Positions 35,379-43,857 of a DNA stretch of 64,000 nt are shown one piece after another (positions within the stretch are counted from its first letter, which is position 1; every line of letters begins with the position of its first letter). A model generated the notes under the pieces. It did not search any database. It saw only the letters and a program-made list of their open reading frames with translations, and had not been told where the DNA came from. Position numbers and translations under genes: made by a program. This stretch comes from Chersky-840 sp963810195 (lineage in GTDB: Bacteria > Actinomycetota > Acidimicrobiia > Acidimicrobiales > UBA8190), in the NCBI GenBank assembly GCA_963810195.1, contig CAWEMO010000002.1, positions 372,001 to 436,000 on the forward strand, written 5' to 3'.

Positions 35379-36041
35379 GTGTGCTTCTCGCCGCAAGCCG
35401 ATCTGGTGGGCGGCGTCGCCATCGGCGCCATCGGTGTCGACGTGGTCCGACATGTGCACCGCCGCCGGGACCACATGGCCCTGGCGGCGCTGCCGCTCCT
35501 TTTGGGCGCCCATCAGCTCGACGAGGCGTTCGTCTGGTGGGGCCAGGAAGGCCATGTCCCATCCGCCATCGGTCGTGTGGCGCTGTGGATCTACCTCCTG
35601 ATCGCGTTCGTCGTGCTGCCGGTCTTCGTCCCCCTGGCCGTGCGCGCGCTCGAACCGAGTAGTAGGCGAAGGATGTGCATGGTCCCGTTCGTGGTGATCG
35701 GGGCCGGGGTCGCCGCGTGGCTGCTGGTGGCGATGGTGCGCGGTCCTGTGGGTGTGGCCGTGCGTCCCTACCACCTCGCCTACACCATCAAACCCGGGCA
35801 CGGCCTGGTCGTGATCACCCTCTACGTGGTGGCGTGTTGCGGGACGCTGCTGTTCTCGGGGTACCGTCACGTCGTCGTCTTCGGCGTGGTCAACCTCGTC
35901 GCCGTGGCCATCATCGCCAAGCTGACCGTGGACGGCTTCGCCTCGGTGTGGTGCGGGTGGGCGGCGGTGACGAGCGGCGTCGTCGCCCTGCACATGCGCC
36001 TGGGAAGACCGCACCGTGCGATGCCGTACGTCCTGACCTGA
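35379..36041 (+). CDS. DUF6629-family membrane protein, copy 1
   Basis: The 220-residue protein begins MCFSPQADLVGG and has about six to seven hydrophobic helices, with conserved HQLDEAFVWW near 48-57 and PYHLAY near 129. It matches the DUF6629 family, whose function is unknown. A paralog of the same length lies at 46811-47473. It is last in the cluster leader A, zinc ribbon, ANTAR 1, ANTAR 2. The start is GTG 35379; TAGGGA at 35367-35372 lies 6 bases before it, so an internal leaderless promoter is possible. Confidence 0.8.
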   Translation: MCFSPQADLVGGVAIGAIGVDVVRHVHRRRDHMALAALPLLLGAHQLDEAFVWWGQEGHVPSAIGRVALWIYLLIAFVVLPVFVPLAVRALEPSSRRRMCMVPFVVIGAGVAAWLLVAMVRGPVGVAVRPYHLAYTIKPGHGLVVITLYVVACCGTLLFSGYRHVVVFGVVNLVAVAIIAKLTVDGFASVWCGWAAVTSGVVALHMRLGRPHRAMPYVLT

Positions 36042-36181
36042 AGCACGCGCCACGGGACGTTCAAGGACGCCCGCGAGCCGGACAGGTCCCCCGGCCTGCG
36101 GCTCGATCGACAGAGAAGGGCCGCGTACGCGTCGGGGCCGGCGCCGGGTAACATTGGTGAAAGTGTCGCCCGAGACCACGG

Positions 36182-36209
36182 TGACCCTGTAGCCGCAAAG
36201 GCGGGGTCA
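36182..36209 (+). promoter_or_regulatory. Hairpin in the desaturase 5' untranslated region
   Basis: TGACCC (36182-36187) pairs with GGGTCA (36204-36209), with an inner GCC/GGC stem and a GCAAA loop. It ends 20 bases before ATG 36230. TAACAT at 36149-36154 may be the -10. No clear ribosome site is visible, so the structure may affect translation. I do not recognise a riboswitch class. Confidence 0.35.
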
Positions 36210-36229
36210 TTTGGCCGCGCCTGGCAGAA

Positions 36230-37225
36230 ATGGACGCCGTGCCAGAGACACTTCTCGAGAGGCTTCCCGAATCTCGGGTCGCCGATGCTGTACCGGTGCC
36301 GGTCCTCGACGGCCCCCCGCCCCGCCCCCAGACCTCGGCAAGGGTCGTGACGTCGCTTCTGGTGGCAGGACCGTTGGTGGCGCTGGCCGTGTTCATCCCC
36401 CTGGGTTGGGGTGGCACCAAGACGATCTGGGGCCTCGGCCTGGCCGTGGCGTTCTACGTCTTCACCGGCTTCGGGATCAGCGTCGGTTTCCACCGCCTCT
36501 TCGCGCACCACAGCTTCCGCGCCCATCGCGCGCTCAAGATCGTGTTGGCCGTGGCCGGGACGATGGCACTCGAGGGATCGGTAATCAGCTGGGTGACGAC
36601 ACACCGTCGCCACCACGTGTTCAGCGACCGCGCCGGGGACCCGCATTCCCCCGTCAACCACGGGACGAGCTCGCCCACGGCCACTCGGGGATTCCTGTGG
36701 GCGCACGTGGGTTGGCTCTTCGCCTCCGACCCCACCAGCCAGACGCGCTACGCCCCCGATCTCCTGCGCGACCGCGATCTGGTCGTCATCGACCGGCTGT
36801 TCCCGGTCCTGGCCGTCGTCTCGCTCGTGATCCCGTTCGGGATCGGCTGGGCCGTGACCGGCACGCTCGCCGGCGCGCTCGGAGTGTTCCTTTGGGCCGG
36901 CCTGATCCGTATGGCTCTGCTGCACCACGTCACGTGGAGCATCAACTCGGTGTGCCACCTGTGGGGCCGCAGGCCTTTCACCACCGGTGACAACAGCGCC
37001 AACGTGGCGTCCCTGGCCCTCGTGTCCTTCGGGGAAAGCTGGCACAACTTCCACCACGCCGCCCCGGCGTCGGCGCGGCACGGGGTGCTCGCCCACCAGG
37101 TTGACCTGGCGGCCACGCTCATCGGGCTCTTCGAACGGGCCGGCTGGGCCACCAAGGTGCGCTGGCCGACGGCGACACAGATCGAGACTTTGACCGTTCC
37201 CGTCGAGGAGCCGCTCGGTCTCTGA
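36230..37225 (+). CDS. Membrane fatty-acid (acyl-CoA delta-9 type) desaturase
   Basis: The 331-residue protein has the three histidine boxes of di-iron membrane desaturases: HRLFAH (about 87), HRRHH (about 125) and HNFHH (about 272). It has hydrophobic helices around 40-85, 95-120 and 185-240. It introduces a cis double bond into fatty acyl chains in the membrane, adjusting fluidity. ATG 36230 is the only start supported by length. A hairpin lies directly upstream. It is convergent with the PQQ-propeller lipoprotein gene. Confidence 0.93.
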   Translation: MDAVPETLLERLPESRVADAVPVPVLDGPPPRPQTSARVVTSLLVAGPLVALAVFIPLGWGGTKTIWGLGLAVAFYVFTGFGISVGFHRLFAHHSFRAHRALKIVLAVAGTMALEGSVISWVTTHRRHHVFSDRAGDPHSPVNHGTSSPTATRGFLWAHVGWLFASDPTSQTRYAPDLLRDRDLVVIDRLFPVLAVVSLVIPFGIGWAVTGTLAGALGVFLWAGLIRMALLHHVTWSINSVCHLWGRRPFTTGDNSANVASLALVSFGESWHNFHHAAPASARHGVLAHQVDLAATLIGLFERAGWATKVRWPTATQIETLTVPVEEPLGL

Positions 37226-37291
37226 CCGCGCCCTGCCGCCGGCGCCAAACTGTCGTCGGGCGTGTCACTCAGCCACACGACTCGACGCGCC

Positions 37292-38761
37292 TCAGCGAAA
37301 TGCCTCGACGCGCCTCGCCCCTGCGACCACCAGCATTCCCCCGGCCGCACTCGGGGCCGCGAAGTGCGGGGGCGTCCCCGTGGTGAGAGGCACCGTGTAA
37401 AGCGTCGTCCCCGTGGACAGGTCGACCCCGTACAGCACGGACGCGCCGATGTCGACGGTCCACAGCACACCACCGGCGATGGTGGGCGAGCCCGCCTCCC
37501 CGGTGGGCGAGATCCACGTCCAGCCGCGTGCCAACGTCGAGCCCGGCCCTACACGGACCTGGTCGACGGTGCCGTCGTCGGTGCACACCACGTACGCGTC
37601 GGGTGCGAGGTAGGCGTTGCCTCCCCGGGAGTTGCAGACGTCGGTCGACGCCATCTGCCCGCCGATTCCCCCCAGGGTCGCGGCGTCGAGGAGGTACGCG
37701 GTGTGCTGCTTGCCCACGATGAACATTCTCGACCCGCCGAGGAGCATGACCGCGGTGGAGCCGAGGTCGCCGTCGTCCGCGTTGTCCTGGGCCCAGTTCG
37801 ACGGTGCGAAGTACCCGAGCTCGGTGAGCGCCGGCGACAGCTCGATCACGCTGTCACCGTGGTCGAAGGGCTGCCCGGCTCCGGCGCTCCCGTTCCCGGT
37901 GACGACGAAGACGTCGCCCGCCGCGTCCACCGTGACGCCCGCCGGTGCCCAGATGGCGCCCTCGCGAGCGGTGGGCACCTGGTAGGAGAGCAGCAGTCCG
38001 TTCCCTGACTCGGGGACGCCCACGACCCAGCCGTGGTAGTCGCCACAATCGCCGTAGTTCCCACCGAATCCGACGATCACGTGGCCGGCGGAGAGGGCCA
38101 GGCCGGCCCGCTGAAGCTGTGCGGCGGCGTCCCATCCCGGTTGATCGACGTCGCGGCTCCAGAGCAGCCGGTGGGTGGCGATGTCGAAGGCGTACACGGT
38201 GTGCCGCACCGATGTTCCCGACACGAGCGCGGCCGAGGTGAACAGCGTGCCCGAGGACGGGTCGATGACCATCGTCGACGTGATCCCCACGGTGGGGGTG
38301 ATGTCTCCGCACGGGAGCATGCCGGAGGGGACCGGCGTCGCTAGGTGGTCGGACCATTGCACCGCACCGGTGGAGGCGGACAGGGCGTAGACGGTGTCGT
38401 TCTCCGTGGCCACGAAGACCTGCCCGTCATAGACGAGAGGCTCCCCGTAGACGGGCCCGTCGACGGGCTGCGACGTCCATGCCGCGGTGGGCGCGCCTGC
38501 GATGGCGGGACCGGTGCTGTCGAGCGAGGTGCGGGAGAAGCTTCCGCCGTAGGTGAGCCAAGACCCCGCGGAGGCCGGAGTCGTCGTGGCCGTGGCCGAC
38601 GGGGACGAGCCCGGCGCCGTGGTGGAGGTCTCCGAGGGGTGCTCGGCACCGGAGCGGGCCGAGGGGTGGTTCGTGCCGCACGCCCCGGCGACCGCCGCCA
38701 GCGTCACCACGGTGATGAGCTTGGAGAGCAGAGCTCCTCGGGGCCGGGCGGCTGCGGGCAT
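37292..38761 (-). CDS. PQQ-type beta-propeller lipoprotein
   Basis: The 489-residue protein has a lipoprotein signal (KLITVVTLAAVAGAC, lipobox Cys near 29) followed by a Ser/Thr-rich linker. It then has repeated blades of the quinoprotein type: VFVATENDTVYALSASTG near 110, TVYAFDIATHRLLW, DVFVVTGNGSAG and GVLWTVDIGASVLYGVDL. It is anchored outside the cytoplasm. Whether it binds pyrroloquinoline quinone is doubtful, because such blades often serve only as scaffold. ATG 38761 was chosen because it puts the basic n-region close to the helix; a start at 38875 would leave too long a leader. Confidence 0.85.
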   Translation of the reverse strand: MPAAARPRGALLSKLITVVTLAAVAGACGTNHPSARSGAEHPSETSTTAPGSSPSATATTTPASAGSWLTYGGSFSRTSLDSTGPAIAGAPTAAWTSQPVDGPVYGEPLVYDGQVFVATENDTVYALSASTGAVQWSDHLATPVPSGMLPCGDITPTVGITSTMVIDPSSGTLFTSAALVSGTSVRHTVYAFDIATHRLLWSRDVDQPGWDAAAQLQRAGLALSAGHVIVGFGGNYGDCGDYHGWVVGVPESGNGLLLSYQVPTAREGAIWAPAGVTVDAAGDVFVVTGNGSAGAGQPFDHGDSVIELSPALTELGYFAPSNWAQDNADDGDLGSTAVMLLGGSRMFIVGKQHTAYLLDAATLGGIGGQMASTDVCNSRGGNAYLAPDAYVVCTDDGTVDQVRVGPGSTLARGWTWISPTGEAGSPTIAGGVLWTVDIGASVLYGVDLSTGTTLYTVPLTTGTPPHFAAPSAAGGMLVVAGARRVEAFR

Positions 38762-38831
38762 GGTGCGAGTCTTGCCGCGCCCGGGACGCCTTGGCGGCGC
38801 GGTGAGGTGCCGCCGTGGTGGACTGCTGGCC

Positions 38832-39575
38832 ATGGCCAAGGTCCGCATCGGGTTCTTCTCCTTCACCGAGATCACCGATCCAGCCGAGCACCGGTCCTAC
38901 AACGAGTGGCACCAGCTCGACCACATGCCCGAGCAGTACCTGCTCCCGGGGGTCGTGTTCGGACAGCGCTGGGTCTCGACCCCGGCGTGTCGCCGGGCCC
39001 GGGCGCTCGACACACCGGGCCTGGCTCCGATCCACTACATGACGCTCTACCTCATGGGCGAGCCCCTCGACACCACGCTCGAGGAATTCCGCGTCCTGGG
39101 AGGGACCCTGCGGGCCGCGGGCCGGTTCCACGAGCACCGGAGGTCGCGCCTTTCGGGCCCCTTCGCCGTCACGGCCATGACCGCCGCGCCCCGGGTGCTC
39201 GTGTCGGCTGAGGCCGTTCCCTACCGACCCAACCGCGGTGTGTACGTCGTCGTGCGGGACGGGGCCGCCATCCCGGCCGCGCTGTCGGGCACCGACGCCC
39301 ATGGCGTCGCGCTCGCGGCGGCGCTGCTCGAGGTCGAGGGCGTCGCCGGGACCTGGAGCTTCTCCACCGAGGCCCGTTTCGACCGCCACGGCTGGCACCC
39401 CGGCCACAAGACCATCACGGTTGCATACCTCGACACGGAGCCGCTGGCGGCGGCGCCCGAGGCCGGCGCACTCGTACGCGCCCAGCCCGACCAGGAGCAG
39501 CGGCGGATCCTGTTCGCCGGACCCATGGAGACGATCACGCCGTGGCGGTGGGACTGGTTCGACGAAGAAACATGA
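38832..39575 (+). CDS. Conserved hypothetical protein, dimeric alpha/beta-barrel type
   Basis: The 247-residue product begins MAKVRIGFFSFTEITDP and contains YNEWHQLDHMPEQYLLPGV. This resembles EthD/DUF1330-type domains, here apparently twice (about 1-120 and 125-235). No catalytic motif is clear. It diverges from the PQQ-propeller gene by 70 bases and is convergent with the reductase gene. Nearby genes encode oxidoreductases and hydratases for lipid or aromatic catabolism, so a catabolic role is possible. Confidence 0.7.
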   Translation: MAKVRIGFFSFTEITDPAEHRSYNEWHQLDHMPEQYLLPGVVFGQRWVSTPACRRARALDTPGLAPIHYMTLYLMGEPLDTTLEEFRVLGGTLRAAGRFHEHRRSRLSGPFAVTAMTAAPRVLVSAEAVPYRPNRGVYVVVRDGAAIPAALSGTDAHGVALAAALLEVEGVAGTWSFSTEARFDRHGWHPGHKTITVAYLDTEPLAAAPEAGALVRAQPDQEQRRILFAGPMETITPWRWDWFDEET

Positions 39576-39608
39576 CCGGGCCCCGCCGCGTCGTGGCGCC
39601 GGCCCCGC

Positions 39609-40616
39609 TCACAGCTTGACGATCACCTTGCCGGTGTTGCCCCCGGTGAACAGCAGGTTGAGCGCGTCGGGCGCGTGCTCCAGGCCGTCGACGAGATGCT
39701 CGGCGTGCTTGACGCGGCCCTCGGCCAGCCACCCGACCATCTCGATCTGCGCTTCGGGGAACCGGTCGAGATAGTCCAGTACGAGGAACCCCTCCATCCG
39801 TCCCCGCTTGATGATGAGGTTGAAGATGTTGCGCGGGCCGGGGGGACGGCTCTCCTCGTTGTAGACGGAGATGGCACCACACAGCACCACCCGACCCCGC
39901 ATCGCCAGCTGGGCGAGGCACGCGTCGAGGATCGTCCCGCCGACGTTGTCGTAGTAGAGGTCGATCCCGCCGGGGCACGACGATCGCAGTACCGCGGCGA
40001 CGTCGTCGGTCTTGTAGTTCACGGCGGCGTCGAACCCGAGCTCGTCGACGATCCAGGCGCACTTCTCGGGAGATCCGGCGATGCCGACCACCTTGCCGGC
40101 ACCTTTGATCCGGGCGATCTGTCCGGCGACGGACCCGGTTGCCCCGGCAGCACCCGACACGACCACCGTGTCACCCTCTACGACCCTCCCCACGTCGATC
40201 ATGCCGAAGTACGCCGTCATCCCCGTGACCCCGAGCACACTGAGCACCAGGGTCGGCTCGATCCCCGGCGGGATCACCTGCATCGAGGCGAGCCCCTCGT
40301 CGGCGACCACATAGTCCTGCCAGCCCGTGAAGCCCACCACGAGGTCGCCCACCGCATACCGATCGCTGTTCGACGTGACCACCTCCCCGACGCCCGCACC
40401 CCGGACGGTCTCGCCGAGCCCGATGGGGGGCAGGTACCCGGGCGCGTCGTCCATCCACGTGCGGATGGTGGGGTCGATCGAGAGGTACCGGACCGAGACC
40501 AGCGCTTCCCCGGGCCCCGGCTCGGGCACCGGCCCCTCTTCGAGCCGGGTGGTGTCATCCTCCACCATGCCCGACGGCCGCTCGGCGAGGACGATGTGAC
40601 GGTTCGTCAACTGCAC
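39609..40616 (-). CDS. NADP-dependent MDR-family reductase (CurA-like)
   Basis: The 335-residue protein is a zinc-free medium-chain dehydrogenase/reductase. The N-terminal fold has FTGWQDYVVADE, and the Rossmann segment is GAAGATGSVAGQIARIKGA near 148-166. VDLYYDN-like DLYYDNVGG follows near 220. It resembles NADPH-dependent alkenal/one or curcumin reductases that reduce activated double bonds. GTG 40616 overlaps the end of the LLM gene (stop at 40607), so the two are translationally coupled. Confidence 0.9.
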   Translation of the reverse strand: MQLTNRHIVLAERPSGMVEDDTTRLEEGPVPEPGPGEALVSVRYLSIDPTIRTWMDDAPGYLPPIGLGETVRGAGVGEVVTSNSDRYAVGDLVVGFTGWQDYVVADEGLASMQVIPPGIEPTLVLSVLGVTGMTAYFGMIDVGRVVEGDTVVVSGAAGATGSVAGQIARIKGAGKVVGIAGSPEKCAWIVDELGFDAAVNYKTDDVAAVLRSSCPGGIDLYYDNVGGTILDACLAQLAMRGRVVLCGAISVYNEESRPPGPRNIFNLIIKRGRMEGFLVLDYLDRFPEAQIEMVGWLAEGRVKHAEHLVDGLEHAPDALNLLFTGGNTGKVIVKL

Positions 40617-41635
40617 CACTCCTTGAGCTGCTCGACGGTCGCGAGCGGATCGGGACCGACCAGGGTGACGTTCAGCACGCTGACCCCGGCCTCTCGGTAC
40701 GCAGCGATGCGCTCTTTCACGTAGCCGGGACTCCCGATGAGCGACGTGAGCTCGAGGAGCTCGTCGGGTACGGCTGCAGCGGCCTGCTCCTTCTTCCCGC
40801 TCAGGTAGAGGTCCTGGATCCGGGTCGCCTCGGCCTCGAAGCCGTAGCGGCGGGTCAGGGCGTTGTAGAAATTGCGGCCCCGGGCGCCCATGCCGCCGAC
40901 GTACAGGGCGGTCATGGGACGAGCCAGCTCGCGCAGGTGCTCGAGTCCCTCGCCGATCGCGACCAGGCCACCGGCGGCGATCTCGAGGGGGCCCAGGTCC
41001 GGCGACCGCCGGGCCGACCCGGCGTCGAGGGCGGAGCCCCACACGGCGCGTGCCCGCTCGGGGATGAACAGGAACGGGAACCATCCGTCGGCCAGCTCGG
41101 CGGTCATCTCGACGTTCTTCGGCCCCATCGACGCCACCCAGATGGGGATCTCCTCGCGCACGGGGTGGTTGATCAGCTTGAGCGGCTTGCCCAGCCCGGT
41201 CCCCAGGCCCGGCGGCAGCGGGATGGGATAGAGCCCTTCGTTCGTCACCACCTCGCGGCGCCACACCTTGCGACAGATGCCGATGATCTCCCGGGTGCGC
41301 TCGAGTGGTTGCGTGTAGGGCACCCCGTGCCATCCTTCGATGACCTGGGGCCCAGACGCACCGAGACCGAGGATGAAGCGGCCCTCGCTGAGGGCGTCGA
41401 TCCCCGCCGCCGTCTGGGCCAGGAGCGCCGGCGTACGGGAGTAGATGGGCAGGATCGCCGACCCGATCTCGACGTGTTGGGTCTTCGCCGCGATGTAGCC
41501 CATCTGACTGGGACCGTCGAGGCCGTATGCCTCGGCGACCCAGACGACGTCCAGGCCGGCGCGTTCGAGCTCGACGACGTGATCGGCGGACTCCTTCACC
41601 CCTCGCGAGTAGTCGAGCATCGTGCTCAGTCGCAT
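40607..41635 (-). CDS. LLM-class F420-dependent oxidoreductase
   Basis: The 342-residue protein has the luciferase-like monooxygenase fold: MRLSTMLDYSRG at the start, GLDVVWVAEAYGLD near 28, FILGLGASGPQVIEGWHG near 85 and the SPGYVKERIAAYREAG segment near 305. In actinobacteria such proteins use reduced F420 to reduce or oxidise organic substrates. ATG 41635 follows GGGAAGGGGG. It is followed by the MDR reductase in a coupled pair; a 55-base gap separates it from the SDR gene upstream. Confidence 0.9.
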   Translation of the reverse strand: MRLSTMLDYSRGVKESADHVVELERAGLDVVWVAEAYGLDGPSQMGYIAAKTQHVEIGSAILPIYSRTPALLAQTAAGIDALSEGRFILGLGASGPQVIEGWHGVPYTQPLERTREIIGICRKVWRREVVTNEGLYPIPLPPGLGTGLGKPLKLINHPVREEIPIWVASMGPKNVEMTAELADGWFPFLFIPERARAVWGSALDAGSARRSPDLGPLEIAAGGLVAIGEGLEHLRELARPMTALYVGGMGARGRNFYNALTRRYGFEAEATRIQDLYLSGKKEQAAAAVPDELLELTSLIGSPGYVKERIAAYREAGVSVLNVTLVGPDPLATVEQLKEWCS

Positions 41636-41690
41636 GCGTACCCCCTTCCCCGGGTCGCCCCGAATCGTCGCACGTGTCGCCGTCCCGGCG

Positions 41691-42473
41691 TCATGCCCGA
41701 CCCGACGGTCCCACCGTAGCGATACCGCCGTCGACGGGGATGACGGCTCCGGTGAGGTACGCGCCGGCGCGCGACGCGAGGAAGATGGCGGTGCCCGCCA
41801 CGTCATCGGGCCGGCCGATGCGCTTGAGCGGTGCGCTGGCCGCGATCTGCTCACCGAATGCTTCGAGTGTCGCCGCCATCATCTTGGACTCGAACGGCCC
41901 GGGTGCGATGGCGTTCACCGTGATCGACGGCGCCAACCGTTTGGCCAGATGGCGCGTGAGCTGGTGCACAGCGGCCTTCGACGCCGAGTACGAGTAGGTC
42001 TCGAGCATCGGCACGTGGATGCCGTCGATCGACCCGATGTTGACGACCCGGGCCGGATCGTCGGGGGTCGAGGAGGCGCGCAGCAAAGGGGTCAGGAGCT
42101 TCGTGGTGTGGAACACGCCCTTGACGTTGAGTGACAGCACCCGATCCCAAGCAGCATCGTCGAACTCATCGAACGGTGCGCCCCAGGTGTTGCCCGCGTT
42201 GTTGACGAGGATGTGCAGGCGAGTCTCTCGCTCGGCGAGCGCGTCCGCCAAGGCACGGCATCCCGCTTCGGTGGAGAGGTCCGCAGGCAGTGCCATGCAC
42301 TCGCCGGTGCCCGACAGCTCGTCAGCAAGCTCCTCACATGCTGCTGCGTTGCGCGAGGACACGTACACCTTGGCGCCGGCTCCGACGAAACCCGAGGCGA
42401 TCATCTTGCCGATGCCACGTGATCCCCCCGTGACCAGGGCGGTCTTTCCGGCGATGGAGAACAGGTCCGTCAT
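41691..42473 (-). CDS. Short-chain dehydrogenase/reductase
   Basis: The 260-residue SDR has the cofactor motif TGGSRGIGK near 15-23, NNAGNTWG near 90, the catalytic Ser in NIGSIDG, and YSYSASK (YxxxK) near 158-164. SRNA after the second strand favours NADP. It is probably a 3-hydroxyacyl or keto-reductase in the same catabolic block as the LLM, MDR and MaoC genes. ATG 42473 is preferred over GTG 42485 because MTDLFSIAGK fits the family start. Confidence 0.93.
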   Translation of the reverse strand: MTDLFSIAGKTALVTGGSRGIGKMIASGFVGAGAKVYVSSRNAAACEELADELSGTGECMALPADLSTEAGCRALADALAERETRLHILVNNAGNTWGAPFDEFDDAAWDRVLSLNVKGVFHTTKLLTPLLRASSTPDDPARVVNIGSIDGIHVPMLETYSYSASKAAVHQLTRHLAKRLAPSITVNAIAPGPFESKMMAATLEAFGEQIAASAPLKRIGRPDDVAGTAIFLASRAGAYLTGAVIPVDGGIATVGPSGRA

Positions 42474-42596
42474 GGTCGAGTGCAACTCTCGGCGGGGAGG
42501 CGACAGACGCTACCAAGGGGCCGCGTGGCACCGCCACCGGTCGTGGTCTCGTCGCCGCTTCCCGGTCGCACCGGACCGGCGTGTCAAGCTGGGCCC

Positions 42597-42866
42597 GTGG
42601 CGTCGGCCCGATCGAAGCGCAACAAGGACCGGCAGTTGCGCGCCGCCCGCCGCCGCTTGCAGCCGATCCGCGGCGCGCGCGGGAGAGCGCTCCGGCACCG
42701 TCGGCTGTCGGCTCCTCGAGTGGTGGGGCTGAGCCAATTTGCCGGAGGGCTGACGGGTCGGAGACGCCGGTGGCTTCCCCGCAACCGGGCCAAGGCCTGG
42801 GTGCTCTCGGCCCTGCCGGTCCTCATCGTCGTGATCTGGGTTCTGGCGCGCGTCGCTCGACACTGA
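42597..42866 (+). CDS. Small basic single-pass membrane protein
   Basis: The 89-residue frame from GTG 42597 is very basic (SKRNKDRQLRAARRRLQP near the start). It ends with one hydrophobic helix, AWVLSALPVLIVVIWVL, near 68-84. I do not recognise a family. No ribosome site is visible. It lies divergent to the SDR gene and could be a real miniprotein or chance reading in GC-rich DNA; the well-formed C-terminal helix favours the former. Confidence 0.45.
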   Translation: MASARSKRNKDRQLRAARRRLQPIRGARGRALRHRRLSAPRVVGLSQFAGGLTGRRRRWLPRNRAKAWVLSALPVLIVVIWVLARVARH

Positions 42867-43235
42867 CACATTCATGTCGCTCACATGCATGTCGCTCGAC
42901 ACCGGCACACGCGTGTCTCGCGCCGCGGCACGCGGTGGCTATGTCGGGGACTTCGACCACCGCCGTCCGAGCCACGCCAAGAAGGCGAGCTCGCCCACGA
43001 CGGTGAGTCACAACAGGATCCACACGGGACTCGTCACAGGGCATCCTCAGTTCGGTGGGCCGTTCCTCGACCGCCGAATCTACCCTCGTGGTCCGAGGCG
43101 TTGCAGATCCGATCCCGATCGTCGTCGACGTGCCACTCGACCGGCGCGCCCCGGGGGTGCGACAACCTTGCCCGGGGAGCTTCCTGCCGCCTTCTCGACT
43201 TTCGCGACCCGGCTCCTGCCGCTAAGACTGGCGTC
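42867..43235. other. Intergenic region before the MaoC genes
   Basis: This 369-base gap contains a 13-base direct repeat (CATGTCGCTC-type, around 42873-42900). On the minus strand at 42939-43037 lies a 32-codon frame with one internal TGA that would encode a membrane miniprotein. A TAAGAC hexamer (43223-43228) is 7 bases before the MaoC GTG. No other gene is supported. Confidence 0.6.
42939..43037 (-). pseudogene. Candidate membrane miniprotein with an in-frame TGA
   Basis: From GTG 43037 (GAGG upstream) the frame reads VTSPVWILL, then TGA at 43008-43010, then LTVVGELAFLAWLGRRWSK to TAG. With the TGA read through, it would be a 32-residue single-helix protein with a basic end. A G-to-A change from a Trp codon would explain it. 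It may be a decayed gene, a base error, or chance. Confidence 0.35.
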
Positions 43236-43802
43236 GTGCGCGCAGCGAGCGACGGGGCAGATTCGTTCCAAGAACAGCTCGACGCGCTCGTGGGCACGCC
43301 GGTCGGCTCGGGGAGCGCCTCGGTCGCTCCCGATCCCGTGAACCAACCGATGATCCGCCATTGGGCCGCCGCCTTCGAGGACCACAACCCTGTCTACACC
43401 GACCCCGGGTTCGCGGCACGGACGCGCTTCGGGGGGATCGTCGCCCCGCCCCTCATGCTCCAGACCTGGACGATGGCGACGCCGAAGGTCACCGGTCTCG
43501 CCGAGCGGGGCGGATCGCCGGTGGAGTCCACGGGTGCGGGCCCGCTGGCCGTGTTCGACGAAGCCGGCTTCGTCGGCACCTTGGCGTCGAACTCGGAATT
43601 CGAGATCGTGCGGTACCTGTGCCTCGGCGAGAGGATCTCGGCGTCGACGGTGATCGAGTCGATCTCCGACGAGAAGCAGACCCGCCTCGGCCCCGGACAC
43701 TTCGTGACGTGGACCACCACCTACGTCGACGAGACGGGTGCCGTCGTGGGTCGGCAACGATTCCGCATCCTGAAGTTCAAGCCTGAGGGCGCCTCCCGAT
43801 GA
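43236..43802 (+). CDS. MaoC-type dehydratase, N-terminal-domain class
   Basis: The 188-residue protein has the FAS1-like MaoC N-terminal hotdog domain: VNQPMIRHWAAAFEDHNPVY near 36-55 and RFGGIVAPPLMLQTW near 65. The family forms heteromeric enoyl-CoA hydratases with a second MaoC protein, here the next gene, 55 bases downstream. Related pairs (ChsH1/ChsH2) hydrate steroid side-chain enoyl-CoAs in mycobacteria. GTG 43236 was chosen by the domain start and by the TAAGAC hexamer 7 bases upstream. Confidence 0.85.
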   Translation: MRAASDGADSFQEQLDALVGTPVGSGSASVAPDPVNQPMIRHWAAAFEDHNPVYTDPGFAARTRFGGIVAPPLMLQTWTMATPKVTGLAERGGSPVESTGAGPLAVFDEAGFVGTLASNSEFEIVRYLCLGERISASTVIESISDEKQTRLGPGHFVTWTTTYVDETGAVVGRQRFRILKFKPEGASR

Positions 43803-43857
43803 CTGCGGGCCACCGACGTCCGACGCGGACCCGTCCATCGTTGCCGGGGGGCAGGTG

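Noticed and set aside
36121..36229. The desaturase leader as a cyclic-di-GMP (GEMM) riboswitch
   Set aside because: Only a short GCAAAGG resemblance is present; the conserved tetraloop receptor and paired blocks of the class are missing.
37292..38761. A pyrroloquinoline-quinone dehydrogenase
   Set aside because: The propeller blades are present, but I see no convincing quinone-binding vicinal cysteines or calcium-site residues, so only a propeller lipoprotein is claimed.
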